A stretch of 64,000 bases of DNA from Psettodes erumei (GCA_016785225.1 JAFBJZ010000351.1:775501-839500); one strand, 5' to 3'. Positions 32,590-44,979 are shown, counted from the stretch's first letter. Translations and numbers: made by a program. Notes: generated from the letters alone by a model not told the origin.

Positions 32590-33050
32590 TCGCCGGGGCG
32601 ACGTAAATTAACCGCTCGCCTTCCACCCTCCGTTTTTCCGACGCGCGCTTGTTTTTAATTGGTTTTCGTCTGCTGGGGGTTGGTTTCCCCAGCGGTCGGG
32701 ACAAGGCGGGTCAAAGTGGATGCATGTTCCATAACGCGATGAGACATCTGACGAGGCTCTCTGCTGAAGTGGAACGCGTGTTTTCATCCAATAGGGTCAC
32801 GTCAACTCGTATTTTCTGCAACATGCATCCTTCTCCGAGTCTCACAGTATCTCTCTTGACGTCGAATCAACGGCAGCCCTGACGCCTGATCCGAGAACGA
32901 TGTTTGTCTCCCCCCCCCCTTCGTTTAAAAGTTTCTGGAGGTCGAGAAAACACTGAGGCGCGGGAGTTTATAATTCGACCGAGTGTTTTGTTCAACACGG
33001 GCTGCTTAAATGCAGAAGGATTACACGCTGGAAGGTGAGAGAAAGAAGTC
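32590..33050. other. spacer
   Basis: Mixed CpG-rich sequence with a C run near 32910. Nothing supported. Confidence 0.3.
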
Positions 33051-33054
33051 TTGA

Positions 33055-33265
33055 GGGCGCTTTGATCGTCGGTTCAAAATCCATTACCCGGGCTCAGAAG
33101 AGACAAGGAGATCCAGCGGTATAAATTAACATCAAAGGCAGATCGGCTAATGGGGAGAAGGTCCGCTAGCTCCGCGCTCCGCAGAAAGTAAAACCACCGG
33201 CACCCGTATCTACCTGTTCTAATTATTCCAGGACAATCAAGAGCATGGCTTGAAGGTAATGTTAA
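33055..33265. promoter_or_regulatory. candidate CNE
   Basis: AAAATCCATTACCCGG, ATAAATTAACATCAAAGG (TCF-like) and TTCTAATTATTCCAGG words. CpG is present between them. Confidence 0.4.
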
Positions 33266-33269
33266 AATT

Positions 33270-33900
33270 CAGGAAAGTTTAACGTTTCTATTCTTTTTAA
33301 ATAATTTAGCTTTGGCGTGACTATTTAAAATCATCATCCAGCGGCGGCGGCTCTCCTGTGTGAGTAACACGTAGAGAGCGCGAATGGTTTCCACAGGGTT
33401 GCGTGATGCGATCTGCGTCGCTGCGTCAACAACGATTTAAAAAAAAAAAAACGGGGGCTCTTGTTTTGTGTTTTAGCCTATATTTGAGAATATATTACAA
33501 TTTGATTATCATAACTAGGCCACAGATGCTCATTTAATGAAACCTCTGTGCTCCCTGTAGTATTCAAGCTGTTAGCTTTCAGGGAAATGCTAAAAAAAAA
33601 AATAAAGATAAAACCATTCACATAGCTCATTTTATAGTGTTTGTTTACAGCAGCGCCGCAACAGAATTATATCCCAACGATGAAACAGTGTTTAGTAAAA
33701 AAAAACAAAAAAAAACAACAACTTAAAATTCAGTAGATACAGGAGGATGGAGCTTATAAAGTCAAACTTGCAGTGGATGACAACTGCAGGCTTTCAGGGA
33801 TAAGACTTTTTTTGAATTATTTTTTAAAAACCCAGATCCAAATCATCCTTCTTTTTCAGTCGGCACTCTGAGAATTTTTTTTTTTTTTTTTTTTTTTTTC
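33270..33900. other. AT-rich spacer with homopolymers
   Basis: A runs near 33438, 33590 and 33697 and a T run at 33875-33899. No gene or clear block seen. Confidence 0.4.
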
Positions 33901-33904
33901 CAGT

Positions 33905-34345
33905 TGGCCTCAGCTTGCACCCGCAGCTATGTCCTTTTAAACAGTTACTGTGGGAAACCAAACCCACCCAGTTTTCTTTCCTCCTCTGGCTTTGAACGCC
34001 AGTTGGTTGGGAACACAAAGTGCTGCTGAAGGACACAGAATATCTTCACTGTTGAAGAGAGGGGTGCAAAAAAAAATAGAGCTCCCACTTGTTAACTTCA
34101 ACTGTTTGGTTTTTTTTTTCTTCTTCAGCTAAATGTGTTTGCTTTTCTCTCTCTAACCAATGAAAGCTTCCAGCAGATTGTCACTGTAGCCACAGTGGAT
34201 GTTCATGTTGCCCTATCCACAAAAAAAAAAACCAAAACCCAAAATGCACACTGGTTCCTCTGATTGGAGAGATGATCATCTCAACCGATTTTCCCTTTAC
34301 TTCCAAAAGCAGTCCGTAATGGACAATTTTCTCAGAGTTTCCCTC
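33905..34345. promoter_or_regulatory. CNE or cryptic exon region
   Basis: About 440 bp with almost no CpG, the least CpG-rich span of its length here, interrupted by short A and T runs. A pyrimidine tract ending in CAG (34107-34128) precedes 44 open codons on plus. A pyrimidine tract ending in TAG precedes 19 open codons then a stop on minus (34212-34153). Neither peptide is recognisable. It could be a CNE, a 3-prime UTR or a noncoding RNA exon. Confidence 0.4.
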
Positions 34346-34349
34346 TGCA

Positions 34350-35120
34350 ATCACCACCGCGGTGCAGCGCTGTGACGCTAATCAAGACGTATGAGCCGAA
34401 AGAGCAGCGTCCGTTCAATCCCCCCCTTTTTTATTTTCCACCGCAGGGCTGTGATTGGCTCAGCAAACGCGATGATAGATACATTTCCTGCAAGACGAGA
34501 GCTTTAATTAAACCGTCTCTCATCATTAATGGGAGCACAAATAAAAAATACATATATATGTGTGTGTGTGTACATAAATCTTGATATGGCTCATGAGGAG
34601 GACACCCCCAAAAAAAACGTCTTCTCAATCGGTCGTTCGCACAATGGCGAGGACACAAACGAGGGCAGGATGAGGAGAGACGGCGGCGCGTGCTGATGTC
34701 ACGCATATTAAACCGTCCTGTCCTCTCTTTTCACTCACGGCTAATGAGTTACCCTTGGAAGTAATTGTCGTATCGGTCCCATTAACGCCGAGGCGCTTCC
34801 TTTTCGAAGTGCCGTCGCAGGTAAGAGGGCTTACGTGATATTTTACACACTGTTAGTACGGTAAATACGGCCGTACTGCTTCCAAAAGCAGCTCAGCTGT
34901 TTATTCCAAACGAGCCGTCGCTCGGGTGGATGTGACACGCTGCTGTTTAAACTCTCATCACCGGCGGCGTCACGCGGCACGCCTCGGGTCCCCAGCCCGC
35001 GTCGCACACCCTTCAACACGGTAATGAACATAAAACAATAGGCAAAGGGGTGGGGGTGGGGGGTTGCACAGAGGGTGAACTCGTGTTCCGGTTGCTTCGT
35101 GTCACCGTGAGCATCTTCCC
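34350..35120. other. spacer with (TA)/(TG) repeat
   Basis: A compound TA/TG array lies at about 34549-34571. CTTTAATTAAACC near 34501 and CATCATTAATGG near 34520 are isolated AT-core words. No gene. Confidence 0.35.
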
Positions 35121-35124
35121 GGTT

Positions 35125-35285
35125 CTGACAGATCGGCCAATTAACCTTATTTACCGCGTCTCCCCTCGTCCTCTAACGAGCTCCACTGGGCCTCGTCCTA
35201 ATGAGCTGCTGAGATCGGGGACCACTGGTGCGCCGGTTCCAGTTGTGCTTGTCCTGCAATTATTAAGGGTGACAAGGTAGCGGCT
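35125..35285. promoter_or_regulatory. candidate CNE
   Basis: GGCCAATTAACC, CGTCCTAATGAGCTGC and CAATTATTAAGGGTGAC words in repeat-free sequence; CpG moderate. Confidence 0.4.
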
Positions 35286-35324
35286 CCCGGACCCCCTCGC
35301 GAGTAAGAGCGCCGTTGTTGCTCC

Positions 35325-35344
35325 TGTTGTTGTTGTTGTTGTTG
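35325..35344 (+). repeat. (GTT)n trinucleotide repeat
   Basis: About six GTT units. Confidence 0.85.
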
Positions 35345-36090
35345 GGTTTTTTTATGTGTGCGCGTCGCGATGGGCACGCCTCACTTGTGTGCCGTGTTTG
35401 TTCGCTCGATCGTCAAATGATTCCGGGTTTCACGGGGAATACGTTAATACCGATATAATGGGACGACCTGCCCCGCGCAAATAAAACCTAATGGGAGCTT
35501 TTCAGGCGATGTTTACAAGCTTGAGTACGCGAGTGTGAGCCTGCCTCGCTCAGTCCGCCCCGATTGAGGTTTTAATTAACTTCTCAGCACATTCATTTAC
35601 ATATTTTTACATTTAAAACCTCATATACATGTAAATCGGTGCAGGCTAACCTACCAGCATCACAGTTCCAGTTCACTGTTTGAAAGAGGAGTATTTACCT
35701 CTGTTCTCCAGTGGTGTCGTGGAGGGATGCCGTTTGCTCGCTCACACAACTTAGCAACGGATACACAATCTTGCTGATGTTTTCGTGAACTAAAAGAAAA
35801 GTTTTGAATGAGTGACATGCACAGAAAACACACGTGCACATTGTATATAAGAAGAAAAATGTCATTTTAAACTTTTCTTTCTTTTATTGTGTGCTCTTGT
35901 AAAGCTCTTATCCCCACCTTGATCTGTGACTCGAGTTTCTGTTTTCTTTTACGTGACAAAAGTTTCACCTTATCAAAAACAAAACCCAACAAGTTTGCGC
36001 TGTCCACTTGTGATTCATCTATTCACGTCCGCCTGCCTTCGGAGCAGATAGTCTCCGCTCCGTGACCTTCACCGGACAAGCTTTGGTTTC
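35345..36090. other. spacer
   Basis: Mixed sequence. AT-core words near 35575-35630 are not dense enough for a call. No gene seen. Confidence 0.3.
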
Positions 36091-36094
36091 AGGC

Positions 36095-36205
36095 CTGTGA
36101 TTTCCAGGTCCCCACTGTGTTTGGTGTGGATGCCTGTGGAGACACTAATGCAACCCGTAGAGCGGAGCTTTAATACGCTACCCTGAGCAGGTGCTAAAAA
36201 TCCTC
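36095..36205. promoter_or_regulatory. candidate CNE, short
   Basis: GGAGACACTAATGCAACC and GCTTTAATACGC words, low CpG at left. Confidence 0.3.
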
Positions 36206-36424
36206 TTCCGTTCAACCTTCAGCCCCCTGAAGGCACTCCAAACAATCCTTAAACTTTTTTTTTTTTTTTTTTTTATGGAGCCCAGCTCTCCGTTGTAAAA
36301 GCAGAGGCACGAACGTGGACACCACTTAACTAAGAGAAGCGAGTGCCGTCGGCGGGCGAATGTGCAGGAGCGCGTTATTCGTCTTCATAGCTCCGGTCCG
36401 GTTTTATTGGCCTAAACGCCTCCC

Positions 36425-36560
36425 GGGCCTTTTTACTCGCTCCTAAATAGTCGTTTACCAAGTCAATATGCTCAGTGAATGTTCGGTCACAATGGCCGAT
36501 ACGTGGCCCTGATCCATAACAAGTGATGCGCTTAAGGATCTTGTAATGGACTCGGGTCAA
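36425..36560. promoter_or_regulatory. candidate CNE, weak
   Basis: CTCCTAAATAGTCG, GTCAATATGCTCAG and GTCACAATGGCCG words. CpG is present, so confidence is low. Confidence 0.3.
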
Positions 36561-36564
36561 GATG

Positions 36565-37140
36565 AAGTTTGTGTGACTCGGTAAGTGCCGTCGCTGGGGT
36601 GCGCCGCTGTCACAGAGGATTATGGGATACCTGCAACGCTTTGTTTTTATAAGAGGCTAAAAGCATGTGAGCGAGCCAAAACGGAAACAAAAACAAACGC
36701 TCTGCGCTGCATCATTTGCCAGTTAATCGATGAGTCGCCATCGTCCTGAAGGCGTCTGTTGTTCCCGTCAAACGTGAACACTGGGCGGTTTGCTGGTGAA
36801 CCCGTTGGGTTCATTGGCGAAAACAGAACAAGCCAAGCCCGGACTGCAAATATTGGACTCCCAGAGACATCATTTGGGATAATCAGTTGAAGTTATTGTG
36901 AGACGTAATGTTGGATATCAATGTTCTCTGCAGTGTCCACAGCCCGCCGTAAAAAAAAAAAAAAGTTCACGCCGCACTTGCAGTAAAAAGACAAAAAGCA
37001 CTTCAGGTCCGATCAGGAGCCTGTGGAAAATTGCGCCGCAGTCTCGGTTTAATAGTAAATATATATTTGCAAGCCGTGACACAGAGTGCACTATAATCCT
37101 GCCCCCCCCATCAACCCTCCATCGTCAATAGACCAGCAGT
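36565..37140. other. spacer
   Basis: Mixed sequence with an A run near 36950. No feature supported. Confidence 0.3.
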
Positions 37141-37144
37141 TCAC

Positions 37145-37290
37145 ACAGGCGGCGCGGAGACATCAGAGAAAATGTAGCATGTCATCTCCTGTAATGCGGC
37201 GGGAGCCATCTGATAATCAAGCTGGCAAGCTGCGCTCACTTTTATTTGAAGTGTAAAAGTTGATGAATCAGACTTGGCTGCGCAATTACG
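37145..37290. promoter_or_regulatory. candidate CNE
   Basis: CTCCTGTAATGCGG, CATCTGATAATCAAGCTGG and GTTGATGAATCAGAC words before a C-rich array. Confidence 0.4.
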
Positions 37291-37385
37291 ACCCCTCCAG
37301 CCTCTCTCCCCCCCCTTCGTCTGTTGCTCGGCCAAGATCGGGGCGCCTCATCCATCCCTGTCGGTGGGTGCAGCGCCCCCACCCC

Positions 37386-37407
37386 CACCACCACCACCAC
37401 CACCACC
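37386..37407 (+). repeat. (CCA)n trinucleotide repeat
   Basis: About seven CCA units; encodes a meaningless poly-His/poly-Pro frame. Confidence 0.85.
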
Positions 37408-37584
37408 CCTGCACGGAGGGATCAATTCTAAGCGTTGGAATCGCATCGCCTCTCCGCGGCGTCCTCTATTGTGCCTTCACTCGACCTAATGGATAAAATG
37501 TGCATATGCAACAACATGGATGAGTGGATTCGATTTGGGATATGGTGAAAAGCCGGGGCTGCAGCTAATGGATGTTTTCATCAC

Positions 37585-37614
37585 TTGATTGATTTGAATT
37601 GAATTGATTGATTA
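37585..37614 (+). repeat. TTGATT/GAATT short tandem words
   Basis: Repeated TTGATTGA and TTGAATTGA units that also read as overlapping PBX/HOX-like half sites. Confidence 0.6.
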
Positions 37615-37619
37615 GTGTT

Positions 37620-38645
37620 TGGACTTTATCTATAAAATTTTGAGTAAACAGTTGGAGAGTGAGGCTTCACTTCCTGGATTACTGCACCGGGCGGACGTGG
37701 ACACAAAGTGCCGGGGGACGAGTCTCTGTCTCCAGAGGATGTCCCTCAGTAGATCCTTCTTGCAGTAGCAGAATGAATGGTAATGGGGGACAGGGACATT
37801 GTCCTCTAGCGACAATATATGTTTTCTACATGTTATTTCAACACTAAATAAACCACTTTTTCACATTTTTATAGTAGTACTCGTAGTATTAGTACCTATC
37901 AGTACTGTGCAGCTGTACTTTCACTTTATCTCTTTTGCATTGAACGCTGAGCCTGGACAAGTTTGCAGGGGAGGGGGGCGTTAAAAATTACCGCAGTCCC
38001 GCAGAGTTGTAAATTAATTCTGATATTTACGAGACGCCGAGTCGCTCGGCCGTGTTTCAGGCTGGAGATATATTTCTGTCCTCTCCGTCTGTTTTCGGTG
38101 AAATTGCTTCAAGATTTGCTTTTGAAGAACGTCGACGGAGCTGCGAGTGCTCCTCAAGGCTTCCCGGGGCCGAGAGCCTCCCCGCAGGTGATCAGGAAAC
38201 CTGTCCGAGGCCAACGACGCCGCTGTGCTTATTTAAGACTCGCTACAGGCCCGGTATGTCGGGGCTATTGTGGCGCCCCTGGGCAAAATGTGTTGGGGGG
38301 GGTGGAATCTAACATCCTAATATTTTTAAACTTTTAAAGATAAAGACAAAAGGAATAATGTCGAGGAGCGGCTACGCCTTCATCATTTATCAGACATTTT
38401 ATTATTTCATACTCGTGTCCCTGTGTTTGGAAATTACAGACATCAAGGTCAGAGGCTGACGACTCTCCTACACGATTCGAGCTGCAAACGTTGGCGAACG
38501 CACAAACGCGTCGCTTTGAGGGAAGGCTGATATATTTACAACCGCGCCGCTCGTCCGCTCTGCGATATCGAGACGGCGTACTGTGAGTCACGAGGCCGGT
38601 GGGATTTCTGAGGCCGTCGCCCGCCTGCTGCGCCCCGGCCTCTAT
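37620..38645. other. spacer
   Basis: Overlapping open frames up to 124 codons on both strands without domains; a G run near 38294. No gene supported. Confidence 0.3.
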
Positions 38646-38649
38646 TCCC

Positions 38650-38965
38650 TTTGTTCCACTTTCTATTCCTATCCGCTGGACATGATCCTCATTGTCAGCG
38701 GTTTCGGCCCGTTCACTTCCGAGGCCTGGACACTTACGTCTGCACCTCCCTTTCGGTTTGGCGTCCGCCGAGGTGCCACTGCTTTTATTATCCTCTGGAT
38801 AAGTGTCGGAGTTTGTGAGGTTTTTGGCGTGTGAAAGATCTGTAATGAAGCTGGAAGAAGGGAATTGGCCGCTTTCCATTAAATTAGTCATTCCCGTCGA
38901 GATTACAGTTGGTATCGTCACCTCAGGCGTGCATGATTTGCCTTTGTTTTTATCTCGGAAGGAGA
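38650..38965. promoter_or_regulatory. candidate CNE under the longest open frame
   Basis: CTGCTTTTATTATCCTC, CCATTAAATTAGTCATTCCC and GAGATTACAGTTGG words in mostly CpG-poor sequence. The 246-codon minus-strand frame at 38334-39074 crosses this block and a poly-Phe run. Its predicted product has no domain, signal or family resemblance that I can see. Confidence 0.45.
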
Positions 38966-40173
38966 AAAAAAAGAAAACAAAAAAAACCGACCGCACGCAC
39001 ACTTTCTTCATTTCGTCTTGCTCCGATTTCCTCACTGAAATATTCCTCCAGCAAACGCACAAAAAACAAAACAACCCTCATATCTGCTGGCTTTCCCCTT
39101 TTTTTTTTTTTTTTTTAATCCCCCACACGGTGACAGCGGTACGTGCGTGCGGCGAGATATTCGAAGAAAAGCGAAAAAGAAATAAAAAAGAGCAGCCGTT
39201 GCTGCGGTCAGACGTTTTTGCGCGAGCCGCCGGCGTATCTCCTGCGCAGCTCAGCACTCTGCGAGAACATGAACCCCTCTTTGCCTGTCACCGTTGTCGA
39301 CTCGTGTAAGTGCAGAGGTGGACAGATTGCGCCCGGCCTCGCGTGCCCGCGGCCTTTTGTTTCCGGTCCCGGCGGACCTGCCTCTCGTGACAAGCGCCGC
39401 GATCAGGTGGACGCTCCGCCGAGCGCCCCGCTGGCAGGTTAAGTGCTCTGGCACGTCACCATGGGGACCGGAGACAGACCTCCGTTCTTTCCCTTAATGC
39501 CTTTCTTGTGTGGCGGACCGTCGTGCGGAGCTAATATCAGACTTTATCTCTCTGTTGTTTTTTTTTATTCCGTTTGATGTTTTTTTAGCGAAACTGAGGA
39601 ATCTCTTCAGGCGTTTATCTTTGCAGTGTCTCGTCTCTCTCTCGCAATTCGCAAATCTTTAATCAAAAACACGACGGATTCTTTATTGTTCTTTCATATA
39701 AGTGGTGCTTGAAGCAAGCCCCCCTCCCTGTCCCCCTTCATCGTCGCCATCCGCCGCGATTACTCACGTGATCATTTGTGAGATCCTGTTTTCACATAAT
39801 GAAATCGTCTTGGTGTATTTTCACAGTTACGACCTGGATATGCAGAATATACAGTATTTTCTCCAGTTGGGATAGTTCTGGTCCTCTGCAGTCGTCTTAT
39901 TGTGTCTGGAAGTACAATCAAATCTAAACCTAATCAAAATACTTTAAGCTGCTCACAGCGTCTCTGATTGGAGAATTTGATGCTCCTCTTCATCACATGT
40001 GATGCTAAAACGGGACGTCTGGAGTCGTCGTCTTATTCCGCAGGATCTTTCGTCTTTTCGCTGGAGATTCATGGACAAAACAATGATGAAGATACTCCTC
40101 AGTCGCAGCTCTCTATCACTTTATTGGATATTGTGACAGTACTGAACACAGGCCTGACCTTACATTGTGTTCG

Positions 40174-40195
40174 ACACACACACACACACACACAC
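40174..40195 (+). repeat. (CA)n microsatellite
   Basis: Perfect CA array of about 22 bp. Confidence 0.9.
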
Positions 40196-42208
40196 TCAGC
40201 CAAATCGTTATTTGCACTGAGCCGAGGTGCTCCATTTGGAAAACCCGTCACATACCCACTTCGCCGTTTGCTCCTCTTCCTCCCCGCTATTGTTTGCCGC
40301 TCTCTCCTCGCCGGAGGCGTTTGCTGAACAAGCGGCTTTCCTTCTGCCAATTTCTCCACTGTTGAAAGTCTAAGCGCTGCGACGCAAACGTTTCCACGAG
40401 ATAATTCCCGGGGAGCGCGGATTTAATTAAGCGCGCTCGGGTTTATTTTCTGGATCTCGTGTTCTCCGTCGGCAAACCGCAACACGCCGGGTTTTGAACC
40501 AGTCACCAAGTCGACTGGAACGTGAGCGGCGTTCCCGTTGTCTGCTCCGGAGCGTTTAACGAGGGTTTCATCCAATGACGATTGCGCGTGCTTGACTTTC
40601 CGTTCGCCGCGGAGCAAACCGGCTGCAGGAAATCGGCACAAATTTGAGCTTTCGCCGGCCGCACCAAAGTGACACTTTCCCCTCGGGAGGCTCCTCATTT
40701 CCCCACTTCTTCAACACCCGTCATTTTGGAGTAACACTCGCTATACTATTATGGATATTCAGCTCTGGAGACCTTGAACACACGCGCGCAAACCTCTGTC
40801 CTTACACACAAACACGACCTCCCGCTTTCTCTAACAGCGGCCGAGACGGAAAAAAGACACAATACACAATATGGCATTAATAATTAAGGGGAAGAAGTAC
40901 AATTTCGCTTTTTATAAACAAGCGGGATCTGAAAACGAGAGCGTGAGTGACAGCCGGGCGGTGATTGGTCGGTCTGTGGGACAGATAAGGGTCATGTGAT
41001 ACACCGCGGAGAGCGGCGCACATCGAGCCAAGAACAGAAAACAATCCTCATAAATTGCTCTCTGATGGAATTGGAGATTTTTATCCCAGCCGGCGATGGA
41101 GGACGGCGACACTCTCACTTCCCTACGTAAACAACTGTTGTTGTTTTTTTTTTTTTTATTTGCCTTCCCACCCACATACCCCCCCCCCCCCTCCAATATC
41201 GACCTCTCCTCTCTCTGTTCAGCTCTGCAAAGTTTCGGCATCTGTGGGAATTTTCGCGTACCTCAAACTCTCTCCTCCCCCCTTCATGGTCAGAATAGAC
41301 GTCGGTGTGATTGCGTCCCCGCTGACCTTATTATAAACGGTGAGAGTCACAGCGAGCGAGGAAGATGGAGCGGGCGGAGGGAAAGAAATGGGTCGGCCGG
41401 ATCCTTCTCCGCGGGGGTTCTCCGTCGGGCCGGACAAAGAGCGGCGATGTGACTAATGCTTTAAATGCTACGCCGGCGCGCTCGGCTATATACGGAGCCG
41501 ACTGAGCGAGCCGGGCCTCCTCCTCCTCCTCACCTCCGCCTTCATCCACAGAGGTTTTGTTTCATCACTTGTTTTCTTGTGATTCCGGGCAGGACAGCAC
41601 AGGTTATTTCTCAGGTTGTTTCTTTACATCCCAAACGGAGGCCGTGGGCAACGTGTTGAGGACGAACCTAACACCCTTCAAATGATCTGTGTCAACTTTT
41701 AAACACGCGCCTCCAGTTCGGATCGACCCTGCTGTCAGATTAACTCACATCCGTGTGTCCGGGCTCGGACAAACTTCCCGGACTGGATCAGGGATAACGA
41801 CGGAGAAAAAAAAAAAGCCTCTTATCCATTTCGAGTGCCTGTTAATTGCGGCTCAGGGAACAAAAGGAGGAATATATTAACAAGTCGTTGAAGCTGCGAC
41901 TAATTTTTCATTAACTAGAATAAAGAAATCAGCCATTGGTGTGAGGTATTTATTATTTTCTTTCCCTTGTTTTTAGGGGAATAATCACTGGCAACAGACA
42001 AAAGAAAGTCTGAACCTCCAGGTTAAACAAAAAAAAGGCAGCGTTAATCAGCTGTCATTGTAATAGGCTCTTTTGTGTTTTCATCGCGGTTAATGCACTC
42101 GTCCCCGGCCTAATGCAACATGGCAGTGGCACGTTTTTTTTTGTGCGAGAAAGACGAAAATGCATTAACCGTATTAGGTGTGCACATTTAATTCTGCGCA
42201 GCCTTTTT

Positions 42209-42236
42209 GTTGTGTGTGTGTGTGTGTGTGTGTGTG
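42209..42236 (+). repeat. (TG)n microsatellite
   Basis: Perfect TG array of about 28 bp. Confidence 0.9.
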
Positions 42237-42884
42237 GGCGTGACACACACCATCTGTCTGCGTCCACCAACATATATTATTTATTCTTCTTTGAGAGCAC
42301 AAAAGTGTTGCTGGTGTCGGGAGGGGGGGCAATATCTAAATGGGTTCTTTGAGTGCATCTAACCCCCCGTTTTTTTTTGTGCGTTTTTTTTTTTTTTTTT
42401 TTGCCTTTGCACACTTGAGGGCATCCTGTCACTGTGGATTTGTTTAAAGAGGCACATGGTGACAGTTATTGCTTCCTCCATTTACTCGTTGTTAGAGCGG
42501 CGGGATCGCTGACCGCCGTGCGACTCCCACCTGCGCAAAACCGGAGAGGACTTTTTTTTTTTTTTTTGTTTACTGCAAACATGCGTACGACACAAACCAC
42601 AGAACAGATGAGGATGCACATCTGGCTTATTAAAGCAGAAGCTAATTTGTTGGACGTCTTTTTGTATTAGCGGCACCATCGAACACCTTCGCGAGGTGTG
42701 TCGGAGGCGTTGCACGTGTCGCAGTCGCCGTTTGCATTTATTTATTTATCCGTGCAAGTCCAGGAAAAGGTCCGGCGGACGGAAATAATGAAGAGGTCGT
42801 GTCAGTTTTGCAAAAAAAAAAAAAAAAGAGGAAGCTGTTTCCATCCATACGTAGTTTTCGCACACGTACGCTTGTCCGCGCCGT

Positions 42885-42985
42885 GACAAATTGCTGCAAT
42901 TACTCTGATGAAGTTCAAGGATGACACCATTATGATGATGTAATAATGAGTCCAGCCCACCTGACAGGTTCTAATAGGAAAGTGC
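42885..42985. promoter_or_regulatory. candidate CNE
   Basis: ATTGCTGCAATTACTCTG, ACACCATTATGATG and GTAATAATGAGTCC, followed by CACCTGACAGG (E-box next to a MEIS-like TGACAG). Confidence 0.45.
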
Positions 42986-43484
42986 CGAAGGACATTTCGA
43001 TGATGAATGAGAAGCGCCTTGTGTGTTGCCTTGTCAAACTCAACTATAACCTGGATCTGAATAAAACAGCCTCCGCCTCCAACATTTCCCAAAAAAAAAA
43101 GCTTATATCTGGGATGAAAAAACTTTGTCCCGTGCAAAACGTAACATCCTGTCAGGAGCGACTTGCAGACTGTCAGATTAGATTGTTAAATTGGATTTAA
43201 AGCATCTGAAACGTGCCCCAGAGATTCACACTCAGATTGAGTCGCACGCGTGGATTTCACACAGTTTTCGTACGTGTCGTCAGAATTTAGAAGAGCGTGT
43301 AACGCGGGAACTCGTTTCAGGATGCTCACAGCGTCCTTTTAATGCGACCTACACGCACTTCCTTTTCCTTTCCTGCTCCCTTCGCTTTGTTTCTCCATCC
43401 AGAGCCACAGATTCAAACGCACTTCTGTGCCAATAGTAGCGGGTTACCGGGGCCACTTCTGGTAAAAACCCGCCGAGTGTTTAC

Positions 43485-43985
43485 CTTTTAGACTCCCTCC
43501 AACAATTGCAATGCCATCTCAAGTCCATTAGCCTCAGAGGTTCGCCTCAATTATACTCAGAGGTCCCGAGAGGCCTCCCGCCGCGCCAGGGCCCGCGGGA
43601 CCAGCTGAGAAGTGTGGGCACGGCAGCTGGTGGCCAACCTCCAGACCCCTCGCTGCTCCTCTAATGGCCCTGTCGGCCGCCTCGCCGTCACGGCCCCCGT
43701 AAAACAATCTCTGGAGGGGGGGAGGGGACCACAGTAATAGGACAGAAATGTGTGCAGATATTCAGCGGGAAAAGGGTGAGAGAGGTGGTGGCAGCGCATC
43801 AAATATGAATGGCCTATCTGCCTAATGTGTTTGTTCATAAGTGAGCACATTAAGAGGGCGGTGGCGTGCGCAGGATGCTGCGAACCGCCTGAGGATTGGT
43901 GGCGTGAGTAATGAACGGACATCGAGCGGATCATGACGCCGTCCATCTCCGTAGCTCGTATTTGCACGACGGTGAACATTCAGCC
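43485..43985. promoter_or_regulatory. candidate CNE, long
   Basis: Two CpG-poor ends (43485-43560 and 43735-43870) flank a GC-rich centre. ACAATTGCAATGCC, CTCAATTATACTC, CAAATATGAATGGCC and TGCCTAATGTGTTTG words are seen. A 140-codon minus-strand frame spans it but shows no domain. Confidence 0.5.
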
Positions 43986-44154
43986 AACTTTAGCGGTTTT
44001 TCGGCAAAGTTGCGTTAATCCACGTATGGTGGGAACGCCGTCCGTCCAGGACGTAGACCGGGCCGACCCTTTTATAAGGCGGCTGATTTAGGACGCCTTA
44101 ACCGCCAGCGCTTGAATGCGTTACACACACGAAAAACGAGAGTCAGAAACAATC

Positions 44155-44265
44155 AATACTTGCAGCTGCATTACCACGCAGGGGTGATGTAGCCAACGGG
44201 TGCAATTCATCACAGTGAAAATATGGCGTGATGTGGTCGAGGACAAGGCGCAGCTATAATAACCC
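44155..44265. promoter_or_regulatory. candidate CNE, short
   Basis: GCAGCTGCATTACC, GCAATTCATCACAG and GAAAATATGGCG words in low-repeat sequence. Confidence 0.35.
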
Positions 44266-44747
44266 CAATATGTCGTTGTGAAATATAGATCTGAAGTGAT
44301 TTTCCTACTATTATAGAAAAATTATGTTTTGAAATAACAGGTAGAAAACACTAATGAGTAAAAAAAACAAACCTCCTCCTGTGACTTCACGTGTTGCAGC
44401 ATCGCGCCTCATGCTGGGAAACCGCCGCGCCGTCAGCAGACACACTTCTTACACCTCATTGCTTCCGTCTGCACCGAAAACTCTGCGCCGTTTGCTCAAC
44501 ACGCAGACGCCAGATGTAAGCGTTACCGCGACACCTGTCCCACCAGTTTCTGGTCATTCTCAAAACTCTGCCTTTTTAAAAAAAATTTTTGGGTGCTGAT
44601 TCAGATTATGAAGGTTCTTATTAATGTAAACAACATGAAAATATCCCAACAGAACAGATCAGAATCAAACGTTAATCCACCTTCGGTCACATCAGAGGGA
44701 AATTTAAAAATAAACAAAACACGTGCTGGTTATCTTTTGAGTCGACA

Positions 44748-44779
44748 CCGCGAGGGGGAAGACGAAGTGCCGCCCCCTG
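44748..44779. promoter_or_regulatory. candidate paired CTCF-like sites
   Basis: CCGCGAGGGGGAAG at 44748-44761 matches the CTCF core CCGCGNGGNGGCAG at all but one position. Ten bases on, CGCCCCCTG at 44771-44779 is the reverse of the core CAGGGGGCG. The two cores face opposite ways. Occupancy is unknown. Confidence 0.4.
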
Positions 44780-44979
44780 AGCGGCGGTGGGGGTTGTCAC
44801 GATAACGAAGGATTTTTAAAAATAAAAATCTGGGAGCGAGATATTCATCCACGGCTCCGACACGCGTGTTTTTTATTACGCAAAGTCGCCTCCTGTTTTC
44901 ACACAATTCCTCTGCGTCACGTGTCGGCGGAGCAACCCCCGCCGTTTGGATTTCTTAACTCTTGAACGTAAGTGACAGG

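Larger units (their letters stand above)
38970..42880. other. largest stretch without a clear block
   Basis: About 3.9 kb of CpG-rich, repeat-bearing sequence: A/T runs, CA array at 40174-40195, TG array at 42209-42236, C run near 41181. GC-rich patches at 40920-41040 and 41340-41560 hold ATTGG, TATA-like and CpG-rich words that could be promoter-like, but no exon supports that. Confidence 0.35.

Noticed and set aside
38334..39074. 246-codon minus-strand open frame, the longest in the window
   Set aside because: It crosses a poly-Phe run and a CNE-like block, has no recognisable domain and no promoter or splice support. A codon-substitution test could revive it.
38803..39309. 168-codon plus-strand open frame
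   Set aside because: Lys-rich and Phe-rich runs come from A and T tracts; overlaps the opposite-strand frame.
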